Of a DNA stretch of 62,319 nt, positions 46,884-57,007 are shown piece after piece. The notes beneath the pieces are model-generated. The model was not told the origin of the DNA. It made no database searches and saw only the letters and a program-made list of their open reading frames with translations. The position numbers and the translations under genes were made by a program. Origin of the DNA: Bacillota bacterium (lineage in GTDB: Bacteria > Bacillota > Bacilli > Bacillales > Cytobacillaceae); the NCBI GenBank assembly GCA_030705955.1, contig JAUZPL010000018.1:1-62319 (forward strand), in the 5' to 3' direction. Each line of letters opens with the position of its first letter. Position 1 is the stretch's first letter.

Positions 46884-47936
46884 TTGAGTGAACATGAAAA
46901 AATTCGCCTAACCTCTTTGTCTTCGAAAGCTGGTTGAGGCTGTAAAATTGGTCCTGAGGACCTGGCGCAAGTTTTGCGTCTATTACCGAAACAAGATCCT
47001 GTTCCGGAATTGCTGGTAGGTCATGAAACATCAGATGACGCCGGTGTTTATCAATTAACAGATGAAATTGCCTTGATTCAAACTGTAGATTACTTTACCC
47101 CAATCGTGGATGATCCGTATATGTTTGGTCAAATTGCAGCAGCAAATGCTTTAAGTGATGTCTATGCAATGGGCGGTGTACCTAAAACCGTACTAAATAT
47201 TTTAGGATATCCCATTAAGAAACTAGGGGCTGATATGTTATCAGAAATCCTTCGAGGTGCAGCAGATAAAGTTAAGGAAGCTGGGGCAGTAACTGTTGGT
47301 GGACATTCTATTGATGACACTGAACCAAAGTTTGGCCTTTCCGTTACCGGAATCGTACATCCGAAAAAAGTATGGAAGAATATCGGAGCTATACCAGGTG
47401 ATGTCCTTGTTTTAACAAAGCCTATTGGTGTTGGAATCATTACAACAGGGATTAAAAGAAGTGTTGTTACACAGGAGCAAGAGCAAATTGTTACCGATGC
47501 AATGGCAATGTTAAACAAGACTGCCGCTGATATTTTAGGTAAATTTCAACCGCACGCTGTTACTGACGTTACTGGATTTGGGCTTTTAGGACATGGAAGT
47601 GAAATATCCCGTGGCAGTCATGTTAGCTTTGAATTAAGTTTATCTAAAATCCCTGTTTTAGAGGGTGCCTTTCAGCTTGCACGGGATGGAGTAGTACCTG
47701 GAGGATCGAAATCAAATCATAAATGGTTAGAAAATGATGTTCATTATGAAAACATATTGCCAGAAGAACAACTGGTTCTTTGTGATGCTGTAACTTCAGG
47801 GGGATTGCTTGCTTCCCTGTGTGAAGAAGAAGCCCTTCAATATGTAAATGAACTTCAAGAAAACGGGTTAATGAGTGCTTCCATCATTGGACGAGTTACC
47901 GATAAAAAAGAAAAACTAATTTATGTAAACAGGTAA
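46884..47936 (+). CDS. selD: selenide, water dikinase, Sec-containing (Sec18)
   Basis: 350 aa counting one Sec, from the TTG at 46884 after AGGAGG (9 bases). Codons 13-23 read SSKAG-U-GCKIGP, where TGA at 46935-46937 takes the place of the active-site Cys/Sec of SelD. The rest runs on as ELLVGHETSDDAGVYQLTD, VDYFTPIVDDPYMFGQIAA, TVGGHSIDDTEPKFGLSVTG and VTDVTGFGLLGHGSE. It makes selenophosphate from selenide and ATP. A hairpin GGTCC-TGA-GGACC at 46950-46962 is a candidate SECIS. Without Sec the frame appears to start only at 46974 (320 aa). Confidence 0.93.
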
Positions 47937-47955
47937 ACGAGCATCAACAGATATA

Positions 47956-47992
47956 AGGGCTGACTCCAAGAGAAACATTTTGAGTCAGCCCT
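47956..47992. terminator. terminator between selD and the anion permease
   Basis: AGGGCTGACTC and GAGTCAGCCCT pair over 11 bp, followed by TGTTTTTT. It serves convergent genes. Confidence 0.8.
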
Positions 47993-47997
47993 GTTTT

Positions 47998-49476
47998 TTA
48001 TAATAATTCTATCCATTTCCAATAAGTAAAGGAAAATAAAACGAAAAGTGCATATCCGATTAACGTTAATACGATACCTGTTTTAATAAAGTCCTTTGAT
48101 TCAAAGGTACCTGTCCCATAGGCTAGCATATTTTGCGGGGCATTAACAGGTAAGATAAATCCAAATCCTATTGCAAACTGGGTAATTAATACAATTCCCA
48201 TCCCGTGTATTGTACCAGGGTTTTCCATTCCTTTTACAAAGGCAATTACGACAGGTATTAAGGTTGATGCAAGGCTGGTCGCACTTGCAAAGCCAAGGTG
48301 AATGAGAATAGTAAATGCTGTCAGGATAATGACAAGTAAAACAATAGATAAATTAGCAAGTCCAAATTTATCAAAAAAGACTTTTGCTAGCCATGTAGCC
48401 CCATTTGTCTTTAATAACACAGTACCTAAGGAAATCCCTGCAGCAAATAAAATAACAGTTCCCCATGGGATAAGTTTTTCTACCTTTGACCACTTTAAAA
48501 CGCCAATCCCTGGAGCAAGCATGATGGCTACAACTAATAAAACAATGGTAGTGCTGTCGAAAGAATGTAAAATGTCTTCTGTAGCCCATAAAACTAGAGC
48601 AGCAAATGCAATAATTAGTAAGCGAATTTGAGATCCGGTCATGGATCCAAGTTCTTTTAATTGCTTTTTGACTACTTCTTTTCCTGATTTGATTCCCTTC
48701 TCATCTGGACGCATAAAAACCATAAGTACAAAATAAAGAACAATTGTCATGATAGCTGACCATGGTGCTGCGGCTAGAAACCATTTTACCCACGATACAT
48801 GATAAGGAAAAGCCTTTTCAATGAAATTGAGTCCAACCATATTTTGCGGGGTAGCTGTTTTAATTCCTATACTCCAAATTGTTGCCGTGTGGGCGGTTGC
48901 TAACAATAGCAAAGCAGATAACTTACTTTCCTTTTGTAATCCGAAGGCAGATACCATTCCAAGTATGATTGGAATCATTGCCCCTACCCTTGCAGTCGGA
49001 CTTGGAATAAACATTGCTAGTAAAATCCCCACAACAATAACACCAAACAAAATTCCTTTAACGGATGAACCTACTTTTGAAAGTACAAGGAGAGCAATTC
49101 TTTTATCTAACCCTGTTTCTTGCATGGCGGCGGATAAAAACAGTGCACCTGCTACAAGCGCGACTGCCCCGCTGCTAAACCCAGATAGAGACCATTCAAG
49201 TGCAGTTTTTGTTCCTATTAAATCGCTTCCACCCTTCATTGTGGGGCTCAAACCAATCAGAAAGGTTAAAAGCACTATAATAAATGCTGCACTAACCGGA
49301 TATGTAACTGCCTCTGTCACCCATAACATAACTGCAAATGCTAAAACTGCAAGAGCTCTTTGACCAGCTATAGGTAATCCAGCAAATGGAGGTAGCACTA
49401 AAATGACAATTAAGACAAGAAAGGAAAGAACAATTGCCGTCCATTTTGTCTTTTTTGGTTTTTCTTCTTTTTTCAT
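47998..49476 (-). CDS. DASS/SLC13 family anion (dicarboxylate) transporter
   Basis: 492 aa with about 11-14 membrane segments. The family signatures are SPTARVGAMIPIILGM, the substrate/sodium loop TATPQNMVGLNF and its second-repeat equivalent LPVNAPQNMLAYGTGTF. These proteins import dicarboxylates, citrate or sulfate with sodium or protons. The substrate cannot be read from sequence, though SNT-like loops with NAPQN suggest di/tricarboxylates. Monocistronic. Confidence 0.85.
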   Translation of the reverse strand: MKKEEKPKKTKWTAIVLSFLVLIVILVLPPFAGLPIAGQRALAVLAFAVMLWVTEAVTYPVSAAFIIVLLTFLIGLSPTMKGGSDLIGTKTALEWSLSGFSSGAVALVAGALFLSAAMQETGLDKRIALLVLSKVGSSVKGILFGVIVVGILLAMFIPSPTARVGAMIPIILGMVSAFGLQKESKLSALLLLATAHTATIWSIGIKTATPQNMVGLNFIEKAFPYHVSWVKWFLAAAPWSAIMTIVLYFVLMVFMRPDEKGIKSGKEVVKKQLKELGSMTGSQIRLLIIAFAALVLWATEDILHSFDSTTIVLLVVAIMLAPGIGVLKWSKVEKLIPWGTVILFAAGISLGTVLLKTNGATWLAKVFFDKFGLANLSIVLLVIILTAFTILIHLGFASATSLASTLIPVVIAFVKGMENPGTIHGMGIVLITQFAIGFGFILPVNAPQNMLAYGTGTFESKDFIKTGIVLTLIGYALFVLFSFTYWKWIELL

Positions 49477-49616
49477 GCTTATTTCCTCCTATTTCACTGC
49501 TCGTCTATATAGTTTAGTGTGAAAAGAAGGAAAAAATGTTCCATTAAATGTGAGAAATCGAAAATTTTATGACAATTTTAGGAAGCATTTGTTATTTAAT
49601 TTGTAAAGAAAAAAAA

Positions 49617-49639
49617 GAATCCTGGTAATCCCAGGATCC
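49617..49639 (-). terminator. terminator after tdh
   Basis: GGATCCTGGGATTACCAGGATTC read leftward is a near-perfect stem followed by a run of T. Confidence 0.75.
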
Positions 49640-49646
49640 TCACTAT

Positions 49647-50591
49647 TTATAGTTTTTGTCGAAGTTTTTCAATCATGTCTTTCGTCATTTTATTTAAATC
49701 ATAATCAGTATTAAAGCCCCATTCCTCTTTAGCGGCAGTTGCATCAATTGAATTTGGCCAGCTGTCCGCTATTTTTTGGCGGATGGGATCAACATTATAG
49801 CTGATCTCAAAGCCTGGAACGTTTTTTGCAATTTCGGCCGCGATTTCCTCGGGATTGAAACTCATTGCTGTTACATTAAATGAATTCCGGTGAATAAGCC
49901 TTCCTGGATCAGCTTCCATCAAATCAACAATCGCGTTTAAAGCATCAGGCATATACATCATGTCCATATATGTGCCTTTATCAATATAAGAAGTATATTT
50001 TCCATTTTTTATGGCTTCATAGTAGATTTCAACTGCATAATCAGTTGTACCCCCACCAGGAAGAGCAACATAAGAAATTAATCCTGGAAAACGTAGTCCC
50101 CTTGTATCAACACCAAATTTATAATAGTAATAATCTGCTAGCAAGTCCCCTGCTACCTTATTTACCCCATACATGGTGGTTGGGCGCATGATTGTGTCTT
50201 GTGGAGTATTGTCCTTCGGTGTTGTTGGACCAAAGGCTCCAATTGAACTTGGGGTAAAAAATTGTGCGTTTAGTTCTCTTGCTGTCTCAAGTGCATTCAT
50301 TAACCCACCCATATTCAAATTCCAAGCAAAAACGGGTTTTGCTTCCGCGGGAGCTGATAACAGTGCAGCCAAATGCATAACTGTATAAACATTATATTTT
50401 TTTGCTACTTCTACCATGGTCTTTAAATCTGTAACATCAACGATTTCAAATGGGCCGTCTGAGAATGCTTCACTATCGTTTTTTTTAATATCAGTTGCCA
50501 CCACATAATCTGCTCCATAAAGTTCACGAAGCTTCAAGGTTAATTCTGAACCAATTTGACCTAAGGCTCCTGTAATCATGATTCGCTTCAT
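49647..50591 (-). CDS. tdh: L-threonine 3-dehydrogenase, short-chain (epimerase-like) type
   Basis: 314 aa from the ATG at 50591, after GGAG. It is an extended-SDR enzyme that oxidises threonine to 2-amino-3-oxobutyrate with NAD. Cofactor loop MITGALGQIGSELTLKLREL; catalytic YGVNKVAGDLLADYYY; substrate region GLRFPGLISYVALPGGGTTD and YIDKGTYMDMMYMPDALNAI. The product feeds the next enzyme, Kbl, encoded 23 bases upstream. This type is unrelated to the zinc-dependent Tdh of E. coli. Confidence 0.9.
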   Translation of the reverse strand: MKRIMITGALGQIGSELTLKLRELYGADYVVATDIKKNDSEAFSDGPFEIVDVTDLKTMVEVAKKYNVYTVMHLAALLSAPAEAKPVFAWNLNMGGLMNALETARELNAQFFTPSSIGAFGPTTPKDNTPQDTIMRPTTMYGVNKVAGDLLADYYYYKFGVDTRGLRFPGLISYVALPGGGTTDYAVEIYYEAIKNGKYTSYIDKGTYMDMMYMPDALNAIVDLMEADPGRLIHRNSFNVTAMSFNPEEIAAEIAKNVPGFEISYNVDPIRQKIADSWPNSIDATAAKEEWGFNTDYDLNKMTKDMIEKLRQKL

Positions 50592-50614
50592 CGATTTCTC
50601 CACCCTTTTTCCAA

Positions 50615-51805
50615 TTAAATAATACCTAATTCTTTACCCACTTTTTCGTAAATAGAAATAGCTTTATCCAGTATTTCTTTCGTATGCGCAGCTGTTGGCA
50701 TATTACGCACACGACCGGTGCCTTGCGGAACAGTTGGGAAAACAATTGCTTTTGCATAGACACCTTCTTCATTTAACCTTTTTGAAAATTGCTGTGTAAG
50801 CTTTTCATCGCCGATAATGCATGGTGTAATGGGGGTTTCGCTTTTTCCGATATTAAAGCCTAAATCCTTTAAGCCTTTTTTGAGATAGTTCCCATTTTCC
50901 CAAAGACGTTCGTTCAGTTCAGTACTTTCCATTAAAATTTCAATTGCAGTCCGACTTGCAGCCACATCTGCAGGTGTTAGAGAAGTAGAAAAAAGGAATG
51001 GACGGCTACGTACTTTTAGCCAGTCAATTAAATTCTTTTTACCGGCAACATATCCCCCTACAACACCAATTGCTTTAGACAATGTTCCAATTTGGAAATC
51101 AATTTTATCTGAAAGACCAAAATGTTTTACAGTTCCTGCACCACTACCTAAAACACCAGAGCCATGGGCATCATCAACATATGTAATAAGATCAAATTCT
51201 TCAGCTATTTTTACAATTTCAGGTAATAAGGCTACATCGCCGTCCATGGAGAAAACACCATCAGTAATGACCATGAGTTTGTTGTATTTTCCCGATTCTT
51301 TTGCTTCTTTCGCTCTTGATCTTAAATCTTCCATATCGGAGTGTTTAAAGCGAATAATTGTAGCCCTTGATAAACGGCAACCATCAATAATGGAAGCATG
51401 GTTTAATTCATCTGAAAGGATCCCATCATTTTTATCCATGACAGCTGAGATTGCAGCCATGTTACAATTAAATCCAGACTGGTAAGCAATTGCTGCCTCA
51501 GTATGTTTGAATTCAGCCAATTTTTCTTCTAATTCAACATGAAGCTTTAAGGTTCCATTTATGGTTCGTACAGCTCCTGCACCCACCCCAAATTCTCTAA
51601 TTGCCTCTGTGGCTGCTTTTTTAAGCCGTTCATCAGTGGCTAAACCCAAATAATTATTAGAGGAAAGATTCACCAGTTCCTTTCCATTTATTCGAATGAT
51701 AGGACCATTTGGACTTTCTAGAGGATCAATCACGTTGTACAAACCTTTACTTTTTAAATCCTCAAGATTTTCGTTTAAAAATTGCTCCAACATTTTACTA
51801 GACAT
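50615..51805 (-). CDS. kbl: glycine C-acetyltransferase (2-amino-3-ketobutyrate CoA ligase)
   Basis: 396 aa PLP enzyme that splits 2-amino-3-oxobutyrate with CoA into glycine and acetyl-CoA. Motifs: [60 protein letters not shown] and the PLP Lys in [18 protein letters not shown]. It is in an operon with tdh, and the two convert threonine to glycine. The start is ATG 51805 with a GGGG-containing site upstream. Confidence 0.92.
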   Translation of the reverse strand: MSSKMLEQFLNENLEDLKSKGLYNVIDPLESPNGPIIRINGKELVNLSSNNYLGLATDERLKKAATEAIREFGVGAGAVRTINGTLKLHVELEEKLAEFKHTEAAIAYQSGFNCNMAAISAVMDKNDGILSDELNHASIIDGCRLSRATIIRFKHSDMEDLRSRAKEAKESGKYNKLMVITDGVFSMDGDVALLPEIVKIAEEFDLITYVDDAHGSGVLGSGAGTVKHFGLSDKIDFQIGTLSKAIGVVGGYVAGKKNLIDWLKVRSRPFLFSTSLTPADVAASRTAIEILMESTELNERLWENGNYLKKGLKDLGFNIGKSETPITPCIIGDEKLTQQFSKRLNEEGVYAKAIVFPTVPQGTGRVRNMPTAAHTKEILDKAISIYEKVGKELGII

Positions 51806-52059
51806 CCAATTTTCCCCCTTGTTCCTTTTTCATCATTTTGTCATTATTATAAATACAATTGTATTTCTGATACGTACACCAAAATAAGGGACAATTGCTA
51901 TTATTAAAGCATTTCTAGTTTTTAGTTTATCATATCTTTTAATTATTTGTGCATATCTCGTGGACAATTTTTTAAAAAAATTTTTGCTCCTTTTTTAGAA
52001 TATCCAAAGATAGTGTTGTTATTTTTACAGGCTTTCGTAAAAAAATCAACACAGTCATT

Positions 52060-52136
52060 ATATGCGAACGTTTTCATTTTTTTTTATTAAAATATACGGA
52101 AAAAAACATTGAAATTCCGATTTGGCATGCTATAAT
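52060..52136 (+). promoter_or_regulatory. promoter with PurBox-like site for xpt
   Basis: TTGAAA at 52109-52114, 16 bases, then TATAAT at 52131-52136, with an extended TGC just before it. Upstream, ATATGCGAACGTTTTC around 52060-52073 resembles a PurR box (AWWWCCGAACWWT) with two mismatches. In B. subtilis, xpt-pbuX is controlled by PurR as well as by the riboswitch. The promoter is clear; the PurBox is tentative. Confidence 0.6.
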
Positions 52137-52153
52137 CAAACTAAATTTATAAA

Positions 52154-52226
52154 GCACTCATATAATCGCGGGGATATGGCCTGCAAGTTTCTACCGGAAT
52201 GCCGTTAACATTCTGACTATGAGTGG
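52154..52226 (+). ncRNA. purine riboswitch aptamer, guanine type
   Basis: CACTCATATAATCGCGGGG, ATGGCCTGCAAGTTTCTACC and GACTATGAGTG are the P1, J1/2, L2-L3 and J3/1 elements of the xpt-type purine aptamer. The specificity base in the last GACTATG is C, so it pairs with guanine/hypoxanthine. With an adenine switch that base would be U. It precedes xpt-pbuX, as in B. subtilis. Confidence 0.95.
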
Positions 52227-52283
52227 GTACAGAGATTAAACGTTAACTTAAACGTTTATTTTCCTTTCCTTTTGGTTACAAGA

Positions 52284-52337
52284 ACCCAAAGGTCATTGAC
52301 TCACTCATTTTTGTGAACAGTGACCTTTGGGTTTTTT
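52284..52337 (+). terminator. riboswitch expression-platform terminator
   Basis: ACCCAAAGGTCA pairs with TGACCTTTGGGT around a 25-base loop, followed by TTTTT. Guanine binding upstream should favour this hairpin and turn off xpt-pbuX. Confidence 0.85.
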
Positions 52338-52355
52338 ATTTTTTAGTATTCATAG

Positions 52356-52957
<602 letters not shown>

Positions 52958-52958
<1 letters not shown>

Positions 52959-54265
52959 TGAAACAAAATTCTTTTAAAGTTGCCTCACTTGGTATTCAGC
53001 ATGTCCTTGCAATGTATGCAGGAGCAGTTATAGTCCCTCTTATTATTGGTGGTGCCTTGAAATTTTCAGGGCAGCAACTAACATATTTAGTTTCAATTGA
53101 TATACTTACAAGCGGGATTGCAACTATTCTTCAGGTTTGGCAAAATCGTTTTTTTGGAATAGGCCTTCCGATTGTTCTTGGATGTACGTTTACTGCTGTT
53201 GGTCCGATTATTGCAATAGGTAGTCAATTTGGTCTCGGAGCAATTTACGGATCTATTATGATGTCAGGATTAATTGTCATTCTTATTTCAAAATATTTTG
53301 GAAAACTTATTAAATTCTTTCCTCCCGTTGTCACAGGTTCAGTAGTAACCATTATTGGTATTACGCTAATTCCAGTAGCCATGAACAACATTGCTGGTGG
53401 TCAAGGTAGCCCTGATTTCGGTGCTATATCCAATATATCTCTTGCGTTTGGAACATTACTTGTGATTATTGTCATTAATCGTTTCTTTAAAGGCTTTATA
53501 CGATCTATTTCGATTTTACTGGGTATACTCGTAGGAACTATTGCAGCTTCTTTAATGGGTAAAGTTAATTTGGCTCCAGTTGCACAAGCTTCTTGGTTCC
53601 ATATGGTAAAGCCATTTTATTTTGCGACTCCAACCTTTGAGTTGACACCTATTATTACGATGACACTTGTAGCGATTGTCAGTCTTGTTGAATCCTCAGG
53701 AGTTTATTTCGCTCTAAGCGATATTACAGGTAGAAAATTATCTGAAAGTGACTTAGCAAAAGGATACCGTGCAGAGGGTCTTGCAAGTATAATTGGGGCA
53801 TTGTTTAATTCATTCCCCTATACGACTTATTCTCAAAATGTAGGACTTGTTCAACTTTCTGGAGTTAAAAGTAAAAATGTCATTTATACAACAGGTTCAA
53901 TCCTTATCCTACTTGGTCTCGTACCAAAAATAGGAGCTTTAACAACTGTAATTCCAACCCCAGTATTAGGGGGGGCAATGGTTGCCATGTTCGGTATGGT
54001 CATTGCTTATGGAATTAAAATGTTAAGCAAGGTAGAATTTGCATCCCAAGAAAATCTATTAATTATTGCCTGCTCTGTTGGGATGGGATTAGGTGTTACA
54101 GCTGTTCCAAATTTATTTTCTCATATGCCAGACAGCGTAAAAATCCTAACGAATAATGGTATCGTGGCTGGCAGCTTAACTGCCATTTTCTTAAATATTA
54201 TTTATAATGTAAGACCATTTAAGAAAAATCAATTAAAAGAAAATAATACACAGAGTGCAGCATAG
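52958..54265 (+). CDS. pbuX: xanthine permease (nucleobase:cation symporter 2)
   Basis: 435 aa with about 12-14 membrane segments of the NCS2/UraA type. Motifs: LGIQHVLAMYAGAVIVPLII, PIVLGCTFTAVGPIIAIGS, NSFPYTTYSQNVGLVQLSGV and the proton/substrate segment FPPVVTGSVVTIIGITL. It imports xanthine for Xpt. Translationally coupled to xpt and under the same riboswitch. Confidence 0.95.
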
Positions 54266-54272
54266 GTAAAAA

Positions 54273-54312
54273 AAAAGCTATGATTAGACTATTTGTCCTA
54301 ATCATAGCTTTT
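54273..54312. terminator. bidirectional terminator after pbuX
   Basis: AAAAGCTATGATTAG pairs with CTAATCATAGCTTTT around a 10-base loop. It serves pbuX and the leftward germination gene. Confidence 0.85.
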
Positions 54313-54313
54313 C

Positions 54314-54517
54314 CTATTTTCCTCCTAAGCAATGAGTAATTTTTTCTATTTGCTGTAATATTAAGTTTAAAGCTTCATCAGGTGATTTTAAATTTGTTGA
54401 ACCACCAGGCGTGTTAATCGTTTTCTGAACAGAAATGGGAGATACATTGACTGCCCCACCGAAATTAACAGTTCCCCCAGAAATAGTTCCAATTGATATA
54501 CTTTCTGGACAATCCAA
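54314..54517 (-). CDS. GerPA/GerPF-like spore germination protein
   Basis: 67 aa from the TTG at 54517, after GAGGTG. The N-terminal strand pattern ISIGTISGGTVNFGGAVNVS, then PISVQKTINTPGGSTN, fits small GerPA/GerPF-type proteins, which help germinants pass the spore coat. The C-terminal half is a helix DEALNLILQQIEKITHCLGG. It lies alone, away from a gerP operon. Moderate certainty. Confidence 0.6.
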   Translation of the reverse strand: MDCPESISIGTISGGTVNFGGAVNVSPISVQKTINTPGGSTNLKSPDEALNLILQQIEKITHCLGGK

Positions 54518-54610
54518 AATGAATCACCTCAATCCGCAATTGTTATGATCATCATATGATAAAATTTGGACAATGAATATACAAATATAACAGGTTTGTC
54601 AAAATAAAAA

Positions 54611-54628
54611 GTGGCTAATTTTAGCCAC
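54611..54628 (-). terminator. terminator after the small hypothetical gene
   Basis: GTGGCTAA and TTAGCCAC form a hairpin with a minimal loop; leftward it is followed by TTTTTATTTTG. Confidence 0.6.
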
Positions 54629-54634
54629 ATCATT

Positions 54635-54925
54635 TTACATATACTCTTCCCACTCAATAAAATCATCTTCAAAGTATTTTTCAAGATGTACCTTTGTTGG
54701 TATTTCGATTTTGAAATATGTTACTTTTTCAAGATTAACAGTAATTCTTTCCGAGCCCATAACCCGTGTTTGCTTATCCTTCGCTGGAAATGAAAACCAT
54801 TTCCTTTCATCTTTTAAAGAATCTGTAATTTTATTAGAAAGGCTTTCAGGATTACTTGCTTTAACTGGTAGTATGATAAAGTGCTCTTGGTCATAAAAAA
54901 ATTTAAGTAAGAATCGATTCTTCAT
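54635..54925 (-). CDS. hypothetical small protein
   Basis: 96 aa from ATG 54925, preceded by GGGGGAG. Its pattern KNRFLLKFFYDQEHFIILPV, then SERITVNLEKVTYFKIEIPT and EKYFEDDFIEWEEYM suggests a compact alpha/beta cytosolic protein with an acidic C terminus. No family recognised. Confidence 0.6.
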   Translation of the reverse strand: MKNRFLLKFFYDQEHFIILPVKASNPESLSNKITDSLKDERKWFSFPAKDKQTRVMGSERITVNLEKVTYFKIEIPTKVHLEKYFEDDFIEWEEYM

Positions 54926-55099
54926 GAATACTCCCCCTACTGTCCATTATATTAGGACATTCATTTGAATATTCATACTTAAAAACTAGATTGGGTATTA
55001 ATGGTCATGCTTTTTTCTTTTTAAAATATAGTCGTATCCCTGAAAATTTAGTATGATAAAAAGATGAGTATATTTAAGATAAAGTGAGGATTCAAATAA

Positions 55100-56659
55100 A
55101 TGAGTTTACTTTCAGTCGACAATCTAAGTCATACTTTTGGTGACCGTATACTATTTAAAGATGTTTCTTTTCGATTACTTGCTGAAGACCATATTGGACT
55201 TGTCGGAGCAAATGGTGTCGGTAAATCCACTTTGATGAATATTATTACTGGACAATTAATTCATGATGGAGGCCGAGTTGAATGGACGCCTGGTGCCCAA
55301 TATGGATATTTAGACCAGCATACTGTACTAACCCCTGGTAAGTCAATGCGTGAAGTATTACGTGATGCTTTCCTTCCTCTTTTTGAAAAAGAAAAGGAGT
55401 TAAATGAAGTAACAAACAAAATGGCAGATGCTACCCCTGAAGAACTTGAAGTTCTTTTGGAAAAAATGGGTGAAATACAAGATGCTTTAGATGCTGGAGG
55501 ATTTTATTCATTAGATATCAAAATTGAGGAAGCTGCTCGCGGGTTGGGTTTAGATGCAATTGGATTGGATCGAGATGTGGCTGCGCTTAGTGGTGGACAG
55601 AGAACAAAGGTCCTTTTAGCCAAATTACTTCTTGAACAGCCAAAGGTTTTGCTTCTAGATGAGCCTACGAACTATTTGGATGTTGAACATATTAGATGGC
55701 TTTCTTCCTATTTAAAAGACTATCCATATGCATTTATTTTAATTTCACATGATACTGAGTTCATGAATGGAGTATCAAATGTTATTTTCCATTTAGAATT
55801 TTCTAAGCTATCCCGTTATACAGCAAGCTACGAAAAATTTTTAGAATTAGCTGAAATAAATAAGAATCAACACATTAATGCCTATGAAAAACAAAAGGAA
55901 TTTATTAAAAAGCAAGAGGAATTTATCGCAAAGAACAAAGCTCGTTATTCAACAACTGGACGAGCAAAAAGCCGCCAAAAGCAGCTTGATCGCATAGAGC
56001 GGATTGATCGCCCTGAAACAGCAATTAAACCTACCTTTGAGTTCAAGGAATCAAGGAGCAGCAGCCGCTATGTGTTTGAAGCGAATAATTTGGAAATTGG
56101 TTATTCCCATTCACTCTTACCTAAAATGAATATGACAATTGAACGTGGTGAGAAGGTTGCTATTATCGGGTGTAACGGTGTAGGAAAATCTACACTTCTT
56201 AAGACAATGTTAGGAAAAATAGATCCATTAAATGGTTCTGTTGAACGTGGCGATTTCCTCTTTCCTTCTTATTTTGAACAAGAAGTAAAAGCTGGTGGTA
56301 TTACACCAATAGATGATGTGTGGAATGCCTTCCCACATATGGATCAACATCAGGTTCGTGCTGCTCTAGCTCGTTGCGGATTGAAAAATGAACACATTTC
56401 TCGTCCCTTAAATCAATTAAGCGGTGGCGAGCAAGCAAAAGTCCGTTTATGTAAACTCATGATGACAGAAAGTAACTGGCTTCTATTTGACGAACCTACA
56501 AATCACCTTGATATTGATGCGAAAGCTGAATTAAAAAGAGCATTACAAGCCTATAAAGGTACCGTTGTTCTAGTTTGCCACGAACCTGACTTTTATGAGG
56601 GATGGATTACAAAAGTGTGGAATGTGGAAGAATGGTCGACCCAAGCGGTACAAAATTAA
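55100..56659 (+). CDS. ABC-F family ATPase (YkpA-like)
   Basis: 519 aa with two ABC domains in one chain and no membrane segment. Domain one has Walker A GLVGANGVGKSTLMNIITGQ, signature LSGGQRTKVLLAKLLL and Walker B VLLLDEPTNYLD. The linker is KARYSTTGRAKSRQKQLDRI. Domain two has IIGCNGVGKSTLLKTMLGKI, LSGGEQAKVRLCKLMM and LLFDEPTNHLD. ABC-F proteins act on ribosomes, either as translation factors or in antibiotic protection. The overall layout resembles B. subtilis YkpA. Confidence 0.9.
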   Translation: MSLLSVDNLSHTFGDRILFKDVSFRLLAEDHIGLVGANGVGKSTLMNIITGQLIHDGGRVEWTPGAQYGYLDQHTVLTPGKSMREVLRDAFLPLFEKEKELNEVTNKMADATPEELEVLLEKMGEIQDALDAGGFYSLDIKIEEAARGLGLDAIGLDRDVAALSGGQRTKVLLAKLLLEQPKVLLLDEPTNYLDVEHIRWLSSYLKDYPYAFILISHDTEFMNGVSNVIFHLEFSKLSRYTASYEKFLELAEINKNQHINAYEKQKEFIKKQEEFIAKNKARYSTTGRAKSRQKQLDRIERIDRPETAIKPTFEFKESRSSSRYVFEANNLEIGYSHSLLPKMNMTIERGEKVAIIGCNGVGKSTLLKTMLGKIDPLNGSVERGDFLFPSYFEQEVKAGGITPIDDVWNAFPHMDQHQVRAALARCGLKNEHISRPLNQLSGGEQAKVRLCKLMMTESNWLLFDEPTNHLDIDAKAELKRALQAYKGTVVLVCHEPDFYEGWITKVWNVEEWSTQAVQN

Positions 56660-57007
56660 ATCTAAGTTATTATCTAGATTAAAAAAAGATGGCCAATTGG
56701 TCATCTTTTTTGGCTAATAGGAAAGTTTAACTTTATTAAAGCGCTAAAGCATGTTAACCTCCGTTATTGAAATCAACTCTTAAATCGCATAAGTAAAACT
56801 AAGGTATTCACCACCTAAGGACTTGGCGAACGCCAAGTTTTTTTAATGTTTATCGTATTTAAGAAGCTAAAAAATGGTAATAGGGCCAATCACCCTTTCT
56901 AACAAGTAAATTATATACTTGAATAATGGATAAATTTGAGCTAAATAGTGTATCTTTTGAAATAGCACTGGTAAAATTATTTCGTATTACTAAAGAAGGA
57001 AGTTGAA
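56660..57007. other. gene-less stretch with two terminator hairpins
   Basis: About 350 bases. AAAAAAGATG(GCCAATTGGT)CATCTTTTTT at 56682-56711 ends the ABC-F gene. ACTTGGCGAACGCCAAGTTTTTTT at 56821-56844 is a second terminator with no gene before it. Upstream signals of the luciferase-like gene follow, without clear hexamers. Confidence 0.55.
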
